Assembly (NCBI GenBank): GCA_900175165.2
Contig: FWWN02000233.1
Location: 152-64,151, forward strand
Reading direction: 5' to 3'
Length of the DNA stretch: 64,000 nucleotides
Source of the DNA: Rhizomucor pusillus
Taxonomy: Eukaryota > Mucoromycota > Mucoromycetes > Mucorales > Lichtheimiaceae
The notes beneath the pieces are model-generated. The model ran no database searches. It was not told the DNA's origin and saw nothing but the letters and a program-made list of their open reading frames with translations. The position numbers and the translations under genes were made by a program. Every line of letters begins with the position of its first letter. The first letter of the stretch is position 1. This document shows positions 1 to 13,100 of this stretch, in pieces.

Positions 1-1
1 C

Positions 2-142
2 AATGCCTCGAAGAATATGTACTTCATTGCAAGAAAAGTCTGGGAGGGCTTTGGTCGCCCCCAAGCCTTCGTAGACCAAATCAATCCACCACTGCGAATG
101 TGGAACCCGAAAGGGTCGAAAGGGTTTAGGTTTTTACGGTAA
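2..142 (+). CDS. Possible 3' end of a gene entering from the left edge
   Basis: A frame is open from the window edge to a TAA at 140-142. It encodes about 46 residues with a basic, aromatic tail (motif MWNPKGSKGFRFLR). The reverse strand is also open across most of the stretch, so coding is not proven. I do not recognise a family. It may be the last exon of an upstream gene or a relic. Confidence 0.2.
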   Translation, partial: NASKNMYFIARKVWEGFGRPQAFVDQINPPLRMWNPKGSKGFRFLR

Positions 143-719
143 GCTTTGCAGTTCATCTTGGATTCTGAATATTATCGAAGTACTAATATTGAGACTGCTT
201 CTCTTTAGATGATTCGGTAAGTAAAAACGGATACAAGCCTGTAATACCTCGATTTTTTTACTGATTGAGATCGGGTTGGCATTGTTTGGAGCAACTGCGC
301 TACATGGCAAATTTGAACCAATATGGCAAGAATATTTAATGATTTTATTCCACAAGTTTAAATTTGCCTTGTTTGTGGTGCAGTTTTATGCTCCAAACGA
401 CAACTGTTTTTTTAAACATACAGTATAAAATCATGTTCCGCATGAAAGTCTTGAGTTTCAGGAATTTTTTGTAAATGTAAAGTCAATTTGATTCATCAGG
501 AATCCATGCTACCAGTTTTACTTTTTCGAAAGTACAGCTGGCACAAAATTGGATCGAGTAATGTAAAAGCAACATAATTTTAGATCACTTTGGGTACGTG
601 AATAGCAACAATCCAGCATCTTCAAATAGAAGCAAGTGCAGGCTGACGATTCATTTTGTGTCCGTTTTTACATACGAAAGAGCAGTACAAGCGAATTGTT
701 CCCTTTTCAATGTATGGAT
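143..719. other. AT-rich gene-poor stretch
   Basis: Only short open frames are present, including a 73-codon one on the minus strand without recognisable domains. No RNA gene or transposon end was seen. Confidence 0.4.
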
Positions 720-1105
720 GATTTAGACTTAGAGATCTTATCCTCTTTTCAGACGATGTCTATAAAGATATTTACCGTACTTGTTTTTCTTTGCTTGATC
801 TGTGGTCGAGTCTACATAATAGCAGGGTCTTTCGAAAAAGAAAAAGAAAGGGCTCCAGAATTTCGTATGCATAGTCTATCATACTTTGCATTCAACATCC
901 ATTCGAAACCTATGGTATGGTTATTATTGCTTTACATTCCTACACGCAAGTTGAGTTAGTAAGCTGAGTATGCCCTGTCTGCAAAGGGAAATTTATGCCC
1001 TCTGCATGAATCGGATATTCAACGCTGTTCTTTCTTTCTGGGTCTCTCAAAGCAATTAGCTTCCATGAATCTCAAGCAAGCTTCAGCTATGATACCCAGG
1101 TTTCA
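720..1105 (+). repeat. Diverged copy of the MIS13 upstream region and first codons
   Basis: This stretch aligns by eye along its length with 21545-21925. Shared blocks include the segments around gagatcttatcctc/gagagcttatcctc, tctttcgaaaaagaa, ccagaattt/ccgtatgca and the end block caagcttcag...gatacccag. In the other copy the end block is the start of the MIS13 coding region. Here the equivalent ATG is at 1065 and its frame does not continue as MIS13. The copies differ by many substitutions and small indels, so the duplication is old. It lies about 225 bp past the DNAJC11 stop codon. Confidence 0.7.
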
Positions 1106-1330
1106 TAGCGTCAGTATATATAAAGGAACAGTTCTTCTTTGTTCGTCTCATTTGGTATGTCCCTCCCTACATTCAATACTATCAACCAGATGTACTAACG
1201 TGAAAGCATGTCCCATTTGTCATGCACAAGAAAGTCTATTGCATAGTATATTTCAAATTTACAACTTTATGCTATGTGGGCTAACGACGATCCTAGTCAG
1301 TACGCGACCAAACACAAAAATGGACCTTTC

Positions 1331-3819
1331 TCAAGACTTACAGCGCATTGGGCAAATTAATGGCGAGCTATCCGATACAATTGCTTCGTGCAATCTATTC
1401 TGGAATCTATATTGTACTTTGAGTTGTTTCTTCTCACCGAGGCACGGATCGTAAAATCCAAGGATGTTGGTCTACAACGGGCATTGTTAGTATCATTGTT
1501 GTTGTATAGAATGCTGTTATATTGTTACCTTTGAATATCCACCAGGAATAGTCAATCGAGATTCGTTCACCAGAGCCTGGATAACTACAGTGACATCAAT
1601 GACGCCTTCGGGAAGCTCTTCGTCGTCGTCGCCTGAGAGCTGTTGTACGTCACTTGCTCGGCCATACAGAGCCTTGACCACTACGAGACCGTCCTTCTTC
1701 TTCTCTTCTTGTCTCTGCTTGCGCTCAGCGACTTCTCTCATAAGCTTCTGACCATCAAGCGCTTCTTGCTTTCGAGTAGCAAGATACTCTGCATGTTCTT
1801 CTCGAAGCTGCTCAATTTTCCTGGGTGCAAGCGGGTTAGCTATGATGGTAACGAGTAGTTTGTTTTGACGACAACTTACTCTTTGATCTGCTTTCTTCTC
1901 CTTGGCTTCAGAATCAGCTGATCCAGCGTTAAAGCAATAGACACAGGTACAATTGCACCAAAGAAAGCTAGTTTGGCATCGAACTCTGTCGATAAAACGA
2001 TCGGAAGAACAATCTTTTGTCCAAGTCTCGAGACCCTACAAATATATTTAAAAAAATTAGCATTAGAAGTGGTATATATAGTCTGCATAAACGTACTTGA
2101 ACTTGACAGCGACGCCAGACGGTACACCGCATTCCAAGGACATGCCGAATCGAGAATGTTCAGTAATCTTGTGGTCGCTTCCAATGCTAGCTGTTAGACC
2201 GCCAGTGGTAGATGCAACTGCAGACAACCGCAAGAGGATGCGTTTCAGCAATTTGTGAGTATATTCAAACGCAATGTGTGAAGCAAAAATGCCGGTCTAC
2301 AATCCAAAAATATAAGCACATTTCCAGAGAGTAATGCTAGTACTTCCACGTTGTCAGACGTACCTGTAATTCAACGCTGTAGTTGCCTTGCTTCCGAGCC
2401 GTAGCAAATCCTAAAGCCACAGATGATCTATCGACGCTTCGGGACAAATCGACGCCCCAGCCGCCGAGAGACCATTCTCCCGTTCTATATGTCATGTAAC
2501 CAGTTGTCGTGGCATATAGTCGGCGACCGACTGTGACATTTATTACAGGTGGACCAGCAAGTGTCCGGACAGTAGACACTGTGTTGACAAACCTAGAATT
2601 CCATGTTAGATGATTCAAAATCATCTATCGCTCTGCATTCTTCCGAACGTACGTATCTGAGGAAACATTGTAGTAGGTTTTTAAGCTGGCGGTGTGTGGT
2701 TTCAGCATTGTGGCAGTAAACTAGACACATAGACTTAGCATTGGGGTTGACTTGTACAAGGAAATATCCTGTTTTACCTCTGTCCAGAATTTTGGAGAAA
2801 CGGTGTGTCGCACAGTACCGCTCAAGTTACCTCCACCGATTCCATTTCGAGAAAGCATAGATCCACCCAAAATGACGCGAGTTTGAGGTCCAACTTGGGT
2901 CTAAGCAAGACGATAGCAAACATGAATGGATTGCGATCGTCACCAAGTTCAAAGATATTCGTACCTCGAATGAATGTCGCATAAATAACTGGTGTACTTG
3001 GACTCTTGTCAGGGGCTGGAATATGCTACGCCGTGCTGGTTTAGTCGGCTGTCTGGCCGCAAAGGCTGGGATAATAGGAGGTTCGTATGGATCGAAGACG
3101 GGCGATGCATCAAGGTTGATTTGAAACTCTCCTCTTGACCGCACTAGGTTTTCTAGCTGCTGTTCCCGCTTAAGACGTGCTTGTTTCTCATATTCTTCGC
3201 GTAGCTGGAAAAATAAATAAGCATCAAAAATGGGATGCAATCACTTGCAGTCCAAGCTACCTCTTCAGGTGTCTTGTAGCGTGTACCGATTTCCCAGCTC
3301 GCATTCAGTCCTTCCACTCCATACGTGTCGTAGATAGCTCGTTTCGTTGGATCGCTCAGTACTAAATCGCGCGCTTATATCAATCGACTAATATCCTACT
3401 CGATATGCTAACAATTTACCTTCGTAAGCCTTTTGGATGACTTGAAACTTGGCTTCTGCCAGCTTTTTACTTTCAGGATTATTGTGCTACAAAGGTAAAG
3501 CAAGTCTAATTAGATATACATTGAAGCATTTAGGAGCAAACTGTCTTTTGTTTTTGTACCTTATCTGGATGGAAGAAGCGACAAAGCTTCTTGTACGATT
3601 CCTTGAGCTCTTCTTCAGTGGCCTAATTCAAAAGGGTTGATCGCCGTGAATCCAGTGTCGTCTGTCACCTCATTTCCTTACAGTTTTGGAAACGTTCAGG
3701 ATTCCATAATAATCGGTTGTCTGGGGCGCAAGCTCTCTTTCCAATGCACGGAGGTGGTCTTCACCAAAGTCCTCCTCGGTGGGCTGTTCAGGATCAATGG
3801 GGTTGTGGTAGGGATCCAT
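1331..3819 (-). CDS. DNAJC11: DnaJ homologue, DNAJC11-type mitochondrial J-protein
   Basis: Predicted J-domain co-chaperone of the DNAJC11 family, which in animals belongs to the mitochondrial MICOS/MIB cristae-organising assembly. The first exon (3819-3682) starts at an ATG giving MDPYHNPIDPEQPTEEDF. The J domain follows at roughly residues 30-100, with the HPDK motif split from the helices by introns. A long beta-rich middle follows. The C-terminus (DUF3395-like) carries KALYG and VIDVTVVIQALV. The last exon was recovered by reading past the apparent stop at 1517: a GT-AG intron leads to a GFYDPC motif, a hallmark of the family end, and then a TGA at 1331-1333. There are at least seven introns, most of 50-70 nt. 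It is divergent from SMG9 with about 450 bp between the starts. Inner exon borders were only partly checked. Confidence 0.88.
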
Positions 3820-4270
3820 AACAAAAGTTCCAAGCAGACACCACCAGCAGCGCGCGGTCCTTGCATTTTAACAAAATTCGGAGTACTTGATGGCTCCCTC
3901 AATGGCTCCATCGTCTTGATCCCAGCGACAACATATATTAACTCTATGTATGTTGCCTTTATCTGCTTTTCCATACGCTTTTTGCATTAGTGATCAATTA
4001 CTGTAAGTAAGGCTTGGAAAGAAATAAATTATCAATGGCTCCTTGTCTATCTCTTTCAATTAGTCAAACCGAACCCTGCACAAAGATATATTGCAGTTGA
4101 AAATTATCTGACAAAAGACGTGGAAGTGCCGTACTTTTACAGAAACGCTTTCTTATGATCCTTCACGTAGAGAACAGTGTCATTTTCAGATATTAAATGG
4201 GCTAGTTGGCAGTTACATAGGAGAAGAAAGCGAATTTTTCCTTCCCGCGCATCGCTTGCTTGCATACAAT
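3820..4270. promoter_or_regulatory. Shared divergent promoter region DNAJC11/SMG9
   Basis: This 451-bp non-coding stretch lies between two divergent ATGs and must hold both promoters. I see no clear TATA box or long repeat in it. Confidence 0.5.
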
Positions 4271-5930
4271 ATGGGTTCTGACAGGAAAGGGCGTGATTCC
4301 AAACGCAGAGATCGCAAACGGGTAACTGCTTTGCTTGTCCCTTTTCCCTCTGATCTGCTCACTCCATTCTCACAACAATGCTACCTAGGACGCACATGAC
4401 GGTGAGAGTACAAAACCGTTTTTGCAGAGTCCTGTAATCTTGGAACGCAAAGACAGGCCCGCTGTCACGACAAGTGAGCGTCCTTCCAACAGAGCGGCTA
4501 GCGAGTCGACGCCTATTTTGCTCGAGTCCAGAAGCAAAACTGCATCTTTGCGAACAGCTTCCTCCAGTGAATCGAATGCTGTAAATAAGAACCCTGTGCC
4601 GTTTTATCGACGTTTCGGCAGAGTAAACAGCGAAGCGTGCCTGAAGGTTAGCGAACGACCCAGATTGATATATGATTTCAAGACACATGTATATTTACAA
4701 GCAAATTTAAGTAGATTCTCAGTGAGCATCCAGGACACTTTGTCGTGGGTATCATTGGCCGTCAGGGAGCCGGCAAATCGACGTTGCTTTCATGTTTGAT
4801 GGGAGAGGAGTCCAAGGTAAAAAAAAAAAAAGGATCTATATTACAATCTGAAGTCTCGGTGATGCCTAACATTGCATTGCTACAAGGAGACGCGCCCCAC
4901 AATTGGAATTGACTTGTCGATATCGCCTGAAAGGATCATCTTGCTGGACACAGAGGTAACATTTAATTTTCGGTAAATTATCTATAGCTGTTCTAACGGA
5001 CAATGTTCAAAAAATAGCCTCTGCTATCCACGTCAATGATTGAAGACGCACTTCGTTCGGGATCATTCGATGGTATGCCTCCGGATCTGTGGTGTGAAGT
5101 TCAGGTAAACAGGTCCTGTGGAAGTATAATGGTTATAGGAGTGACCCCTAATTTTCAATAGGCATTGTATGACACCATATTCCTGTTATCGGCTTGCAAC
5201 GTTTTAATCGTTGTTACGGAAGGTACTGAAGCAGATCTGGAAGTTTTGGATTTACTGAAACGTGCAGAAATGCTGCATCTAAACGTCTCAGAACATCCGG
5301 CTTCTGTGACTACGGCTTCTAATATGGATCAAGATGTAGACATGTTACCCTATATTGGTGAGGAAATATCATATACAATGCTAAATCAGATTACACTAAT
5401 TCTTTTGTTGCTAGTATTTGTGCACAACAAGTGCGAACCGTGGGAGTTTGATGCAAAGAACTATGCCAACTTGCAGCAAAGAATTGCAGCATTTTTTGCA
5501 AAGTCGAAATTGAAAACTTCAGGTAAGTTTTTAACGTTTATCCTTTTTTCATATAATTTATACTGTAAAAATGACAGACCTCGTTGGTCGAGCATCGATC
5601 TTGCCGTGGCATTCAGCGACAAACCCACTTGAGCGACAGAATGTCTTTCTACTACCCCGTCGCGATGCGAAAGACGAGGTACTGGCATTTGAATTTGATA
5701 CCTTCATAAATGAGCTATACAAAGATATTGTCACGGCATCTCGGAAACCGGGGAAACTTGGTCAGATTTCAGAACGGGACTGGTAAGTAAAAGAAACAAA
5801 AGAAATACAGCTGAGTGTACAACCAACATGGCAAAGGTTTCGAAATGCTAGTAAATATCTTGACTCCGTACAAAAAGCGGACCACATCGCTAGCTACATC
5901 AGAATACTCAGAAAAATTGCAGAATCTTAA
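4271..5930 (+). CDS. SMG9: SMG9-type nonsense-mediated decay factor
   Basis: Predicted SMG9, the G-fold partner of SMG8 that regulates the SMG1 kinase in nonsense-mediated mRNA decay. The N-terminus is basic and disordered (MGSDRKGRDSKRRDRKR). A G-domain follows: HFVVGIIGRQGAGKST is a P-loop, then PTIGIDLSI and ERIILLDTE (Walker B-like), then ALYDTIFLLSACNVLIVVTEG and VFVHNKCEPWEF. The C-terminal part (DLVGRASILPWHS, LPRRDAKDE) matches the family layout, ending with a TAA at 5928-5930. The gene is split by about seven short introns. The first ATG downstream of the divergent promoter was taken as the start. Yeasts lack SMG9, so its presence implies a metazoan-like SMG1 complex in this fungus (inference). 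Confidence 0.85.
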
Positions 5931-6250
5931 TCGGATGGCATGTCAAGGAATCGCAAGGTCTTGTTCTATTCGAACAAAGTGTCCGGCATGAAAAATGATG
6001 ATACTGGAAAGACTGCTTTGTGCCCATCCCTGTTATCGGCGATCAAGTGTGGCAAAAGCCTCAATAGCATAAAGGCTTTACGTAGAGACAGGAAGGTAGA
6101 AGAGCGTCTGAATATTATGATTTGAAAGAGATATAGATAGTATGCTGTCACTTTAAAAAAAATGTCAATGCGTATTATCGGGGTGTGTGCACGGAGCAGG
6201 AATATCATGAAAAAAGTATCCTGCGGCATTCGTCACCCTGACTGCATTCT
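5931..6250. other. SMG9 3' flank and promoter of the ARM/BTB gene
   Basis: No coding signal stands out. Small open frames on both strands do not resemble known families. Confidence 0.4.
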
Positions 6251-9200
6251 ATGAGCGCCATAATAGGCTTAACAACAATATACCAGTCGCTTCGAGCACC
6301 TAATCACCAAGCAGCCAGCGAATGTCGGCAGTCTCTGAGAGCAGCAGATGCAAATGAGATCGATCAGATACTTCGACGGATCGTCTCTGCATCGAAAAAG
6401 CAGAATGCACGATGGCCGATGAAGCGATTGCTACGATGTGCCGACTATGTCTTGATCCACTGCCGCCCTTCAAGACATATTTTACGACTACGTTCGTTGA
6501 GACTTTGCGTAAAGCTTGCGACGGCTCAACTATCAGCACGGCCAAGAAATGATATATCCAACGATGATTTGGAGGGCACGACATTGGCCGCTGCCAAATT
6601 CGTCAGCAGCCTTCTGAAATGCAGCAGCAACCAAATGGAAGGCGTCGAGGAGGCAGAATCAATCCATGTTCTTTTACTGCGTCAAGATACCATGCCATCG
6701 CTCTTGCATTGGGCGCTTTCCGCTCGCAACATGCATGTCCGCATTTATGCATTAAATGCAATGTCAATCAATGTGAAGTATTTTGCCAACGATCTGATAC
6801 AGCACGGTGCATTCTCGACATTATCATCCATTGTCCTGGAAACCGCAGCCGCTTTTGATACACCAAATTCATTCGAAATTAGCGTCAATGCATCTCGATT
6901 GCTTGGTCAACTTTTAAAAGTCTCAAAATCCCTAGTTGATCCCACCAACCAGATCAAGGCACTTGAGTACGTCGACTCTGTCAGCTTCGTATGGTTTCTT
7001 CAATGCTGGAGCACAGTTTGTCGCAAATACGTTCAAAATACTTTTCAAGTATCAAATCTACAAAAATTAGTATATCCGCTGACAGATGTTGTCAGCCAGT
7101 GTGCATCGATATCACCAGCTGCGCGGCAGAAGATTCAACGATATGCTCCTATCGGTCTGCGACACGGCGTACTTATCCGTGAGATGCGCGGATTTCTCTC
7201 GACGATACATCAAGAACAAAGCCCTTCAGGTGGATATGGTATGAAATGTCATGTTCACAGGTGATATGTGGTTATTTATGCTAACAATCATCTGCGGCAG
7301 CTTCCAATATACTACGTCTTTTGCAAATCTTACTTGCCTGCGACCTTCGTAAATATCCTCCATATGAACCAGAAGTATTGCAGCAAATCCTTCAGGATGT
7401 GGTCAATGTGCTTTTTGCAGTCAGTTGCATGGCTACCCAGTACGATTATGGCAAACACATCGGATTCAGCGACCTAGTCCCGCTCGAGCTGTCAGAAGCA
7501 ATGGACTACAGTATGGATTTGGACACCAAACGTGCACAGATCTTGCACAAGTATGAAAGCATGTTTGATGTATTACTCGAGGTCTTGGGACGGTTAGCAC
7601 GCTTGGCAAGTCACTCTGCTGTCTCGAACGTATCTGCTCACGCTGCTTCCATGTTATCCACCTACACGACGACGTTGTCCAACAATGCAGGGTTTGAGCA
7701 GAGCAGCGTGTTGCAGAAGCGATTGCAAAGACTCGTTATTTACTTTTTACAATACGAACCGGCGGTGGATATTTTCAGCAGAACAGATTCTTCCATGGAT
7801 GTCTTTTTGTGGGAACCCATTCTTTCGCAAGCAAAGGACGGACTAGCTGAGCTCGTCAATGCTGAACAAGCTTCTGGAGATAACAACGATCGAGTCCTGT
7901 ATCAGACGAAATTTGCTTTTATCGCGTTAATCACGGTATCGAGGCACAAGCGAGCCACTGAGCGTTTGATGGCTATGGATATCATGCGGCTCATTGATAT
8001 GAACTTGATCGCGCAAGTGGAAATCTTGGAAGGCTCTGCGCTGCGGCTCCAATTGTACGCTCTCTTGATGCATTTTCTTGCTTCCATGGCTGATATGGCG
8101 CTTATGCGAACCAGATTGCGTGAACAAGATGACACAGGTCCCATGACAATGAAGTTGCTGTGGCTAGCTACAGTGCGAAAGCATCAATTGTCACATATAC
8201 ACACTCCAGATGAACGGTCGTCTCGGATAGCTACCGCTTGGGATCAAGTCCTTCAAAGTTGCCTCAACTTTGTGAATGCTTTTGAGTACGATACAGTTTC
8301 TATGAAGAAATGGCTGTCTTGGCCAGTAAACGGTATGCAAGGCGATTGGATCGAGTCAATGGATATCGGGCGATCTACAGTATCCATTCTACCGGCAATC
8401 CTTATGGTTCTTCTTCCTTTTGGGCAAGAAACAGCGAACGTGACGGAGGACATGCTGAAAATGTCAATCTCAGCGTTGGACCCATCCATTGTCACTGCGG
8501 CTATTATGGTTTTTGAACACCTTTCCAACGTGCCAGAGTGTGGATGCCAGATGGCAGCTGAGCCATCGAGATTTCGCGTCCTGTGCCAGTTGCTGCTCTT
8601 ACTGTGTGTCGAGGCTCAAGATACAAAATCTAGGGATTCAAAGAGAAGACGACGGATTCCGGGTCCTTTCGATACAGACATTCTCAATAAATATTCAATG
8701 TGTGAAGACAGCAGCCAGTCATCCTCCTGGGAGGCGCCGTCTGCAACAAGTACGCTAGATGTTGGTGTTACCGGCCAGCTATACAGAGGATTGGTTAGGA
8801 CGATTACAACCAAAGAATGCACACAAGCGCTTATTATGAGCGACTCGTTCACAGCACTGTTCGAACCACTTTTGGGATCTAACGATATAATTAAGCGGAT
8901 GACACGAGAGAAACTGTGTTCTGACTTGCAGCAACGGCGGATGAACGACCACGTCCGGTTTTTCACGTTCACAGCCGACGACGATGGGGAAGAGAAAATG
9001 CATGAACTTGCAGCTGTTGCCGTGTGTTACTGCTGTGCAGAAAGAAGTGATTCAATATCTATTGTTCTCGGACCTACGGAGGCAGATTCAGTCTTATACT
9101 CCACTAGCATGCTAGGCACTTTGTGTCGGATGCTTCTAGACGAGTCCTTTATAGACCAGGGGGAGCCGCATTATTCATTTTCTCGACGCCACGCAGCAGC

Positions 9201-9912
9201 CCAAGCGATTGAAATGCTGGCACAAAAGGATAGACAACTCCTCAAGTTATCTTCCAAGCGCTCCAGTCCTCCTCCCCCTCTTCCTCACGAGTCACCGTCA
9301 TCATCGACCGTCGGACCGAGCCAACAAGACGCTCAAGTTGCATTCTTGACGGGATCAGATACACGAATGCTGTATGCAAAACGGTCAAATGTTGTGCGAG
9401 GCTCGCCATATTTCTCTGCTTTGCTAAGTGGACAGTACGAGGAATCGATATCAAGCGAACCCATCGTGCTCCAGGATGTTGCTTACGAAGATTTAAAGTT
9501 ATATTTCGAAAACAATGGGCGCTCGCAGCTATCAGAAAACGCAAAGTGGGATCAAGTGATTGCTGTACTTTTGCTCGCAGATCGGTTCGGCAACAGACAA
9601 ACATGTAATGTCTGCGAAGACTGGATCGTCAAGAAGTTCAGCAAAGACGACGAACTTTCGACGGAGGATATGAACGGGGCCGTAACACTCTTTCGACGCT
9701 GTCGCCATCCAGACATGCCATGTGGCGGGCTGTTTCTTGATACTTGGCCTTTTCAAAAGATGCTTGAATATTCGCTGCATGTTATAGTGAGCCGGTTGTC
9801 GGTTGCAAGTGAGACAGCCGAGTTTCGCCAGATGATAGCAGACAACGATGCAAACGAGCTGGACATGTTTTGCGACGGCGTAGCTGCAGCTTTGCAAGGG
9901 TTCAGGACATAG
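6251..9912 (+). CDS. Large helical-repeat protein with C-terminal BTB domain (ARMC5-like)
   Basis: Two exons, 6251-7229 and 7301-9912, joined by a 71-nt GT-AG intron in phase 1, give about 1196 residues. The start is the first ATG after an in-frame TGA just upstream. Residues 1-900 are leucine- and alanine-rich helices of ARM/HEAT type (for example HVRIYALNAMSINVKYFAND). A serine/proline linker follows near residue 980. A BTB/POZ domain spans about 1000-1110 (VAFLTGSDTRMLYAKR, GSPYFSALLSGQYEES, LYFENNGR). ARM repeats followed by a BTB is the layout of animal ARMC5, a CUL3 substrate adaptor. A similar CUL3 adaptor role is inferred, not shown. It could also be a fungus-specific BTB family. The neighbouring WDR48 gene converges on it. 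Confidence 0.75.
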
Positions 9913-10119
9913 TCGTGTAATACCCAAACAGCAACTCAACATTGTACATACATCATCTACATGCCTCCCCTTTGTTCTCTGTATAAAACAGACGACCCAA
10001 ACGCATAGTAAAAATACCGATGGTATCAACAGTGTCTTGATTGAAGAAACAAGGGTTGATTAAGGTTATCCCGTTAAAAGAAAAAGAAGAAAATGAGTAA
10101 ATCGGTAGATTAGATCTAT

Positions 10120-13100
10120 TTACAGGATGCCTTCTCGCTTGAGGCGGTATGACAATATGACATCTCCTCCAGATTTCATAATATGGTGCTTGATGGCCGC
10201 GAGCGTCATTGTATGCGAAAGCAATGTATCACCGCACAAGAGTTCAAGTTCATTCATCGCTTGCGACGTATCAATGTCAAGCTTGTCGGCGACATATTGT
10301 ATAAGTTTCCGTACACGTAATACTCTGTTGGCGAGCAAGCGGTTGTTTTGACTAGATTCAAAATGAGAGTCAATTGTGATATTCCTTTTTTTGTTTACGG
10401 CGAGAAGAAAAAATGTAACTTTACCCTCCGGGCATTTCTGGTAGCGAGGAACCTGGATATGGTCGCAGTGCAAAAGTAATCTTGACAGCTTCCTTTGTCG
10501 GCGTCTTATTCTACATAATTGTTAGATCGAACATATTGATATCGCTTGTTCTCTCTTTTTCAAACACGTACGTAATAGAGGTAAGATATTAACCAGCTAG
10601 GAGCGACTTCAGCAATAATATGTGCGTCCTGGCCAAGCGAAGATACCGTGCCACGATACAGATCCATGCCTGTGGAAGCCTCGACGCTCTCTTCTGTGAT
10701 CATGACTGTGGTGAAAGGCGGGATATCCAACGGAGGAAAGTCGCTCAAGTGAGGCGGTGTGAGTTTGGATGCATTGCTAGTTGATGAGTGTTTCTTCTTC
10801 ATTGAGCTCTTTTCAGCTTTGCTGTCAAAAGAGTTTCTCTAATCAAAATGGTTAGCTAAACTTTTACCTTTTGAAAAGATATATAATTTCTTACCCTTGA
10901 CTCTACATCTTGTTTCAAGTCTGGTGAAGATTTTTCCATATCACTACTGCTGCTTTGCCCGTCTGAACCAGGTTTTGAACCTTTCGATTTGACAGACAAG
11001 TGTTTGAGTCTGTTGATAAAGGTGGTGCTTGTTGGCGTCAACGGGGAGCTCGGCAACGCAGCTGGAGGAGGTGCTGCTACTTGAAATTCTCTGCTGTCGT
11101 AGTGATGGTTCCCTGAAAAGTAGTCAGGCTGTTGGATAGAAGTAGGCGGAGCTGTGAAAGGTCCATTGTAGATAGTAGGACTATTGATGGCTCGGGATGT
11201 CGAGTTGAAAGCAGATCTATCTGTCACTACGGAGAGTGGGGGTTGCGCGATGCCAGTTTCTACTGGTTTTCCTGAATGCAAAGATTTTGGTGTTTGAGAA
11301 CCGCCTTGGTCCACCGATGATGATCGCTCAGTGGTTTGTTCGTGTTCCTTTTCTTCTTCTAGTACGCTTGCTGATACAAACTCGGCAAATAGATGAGCAA
11401 GGACCCATTTACCAAGGTTAACTTTTGTGTGCGAAATGTTAGACAGTGTTCAAGAATAAATGATATCGTTTTCACTTACTGCGTTGATCTTCTCGGATGG
11501 GATAGTCGGAGGGAAGGTCAAGCTCATCCGCATACATTTCACAATCAAAACTGGTAAATCCATCAAGTTGCACTGTAATGGCCTAGGTAGAGTGTCTGTT
11601 AGTACACAAATAAGTAAGACAATGCCGGCTGCAGCTTACCCCAATTCTAGTGTCTATAGTACACCATGATGGAAAGCTTTCGATGCCGTTCACTTCTTGC
11701 GCGACTTCTTCCAGTTTTCGTTTGCCAAACTTTTTGATTTGCTTGCACTTTTTCGAATGATTAGAATACAGTTACTCAATGAATTTCGCTACAGACGCAC
11801 CTTTACAACGTCCCATAGACTTATTTCACCCTGCGTATCCTGGGCAAGCACATAGCGCCTGTTGTGGAGCACCAGGTGGGAAGAAATACCAGGTTTACCT
11901 ACAAGTACAAATTAGCGTAACAGAAAAAGGAAATTTCAATGATTTGATATATACCACTGATAGTTCCATCGGGCACTGTCCTGAGAGGTTCTATAGATTC
12001 TATAGAGCCATTATCATCTTCCTGGTAACTGATAGGTATAGACATGACCGATCCAGAATACAGCGTTAAACTTTCTCCGGGCAGGAAAGCATCCAATACA
12101 TGAGAATGATAAGCGGCTTTAGAGGGTGGAAGTTTGGCCACGGCACAAGTTGGTATCTCTGGGTTGTATTCTGATCGCGTGAGCAATTGTCTTGATTCTT
12201 TATCTGGGATCGAAAGCTGGTTCATATTCCAGTATTAATATCAGATCACCATGGAAATAGACGGTCGTCCTGATACATACCCATCGATTGATCGAAGAAC
12301 TTGAAGTAGCAGTCCAGAGGTATTTGTCTTCATATGCAACAATCTTTTGAAAGGTCAAACATCAATCAGTCTCTTCGGGCTCACTGCGACCAATCAACTT
12401 ACCTTGACAACGCCAGATTTTTCTTTAAATAATGCAACACATTCGCTGTCATCGCCAATTTCCTCCAAGCTGTGACCCGAGAGTTGAGTTTTAGTCACCA
12501 AGCCGTCCCGAGATCCAGCGTAGAATGTTCGAAGTTCAGGATCATTGGAATAAAGAGACCACACAGAATCCGGGTGTGTCTCGAGTGTATTCAAGCACCT
12601 TTGTGCTTTTACTGACCACATTTTGATTGTTGAATCAGATGATCCAGATAGCACCTTTAAATAAATAAGCAATTGAATATCAAACTGTCAAAATTATACC
12701 ACTTACATGCGTGCCGTCGTGGCTGACCAGCAAAGCACGTATATTGTCGGTGTGCCCGGTGAGCTTGCCAACCTGCTTTCCTGCACGTGGATCCCAGAGC
12801 CTTACTACCTACAAGAATGTCAGTTTGCAAAGTAACGATATCATTGATTTGAAATTTTAAGCGCACCTTTTCAGGCGAACCTGTAGCTAAAAGCGAACCA
12901 GATGGGTTACATGCCATGGCATACAGCGAAGCCTTTGATGCAGCGCTGTGACTATGGCCTAGCGAGAGATACTTGGATAAATTGTCGGTTGTTACAAGGA
13001 TGCAATACATTAAACTTACCAAGCGAGTTTTCTGTATTTTCATGCATGGAGGTGGATTCTGCATTGATGGTCAGCGACGCCTTTGCATGTTCGATATCCC

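Noticed and set aside
1065..1454. 129-codon plus-strand ORF
   Set aside because: It overlaps the last DNAJC11 exon on the other strand, and its start belongs to the duplicated MIS13 5' segment.
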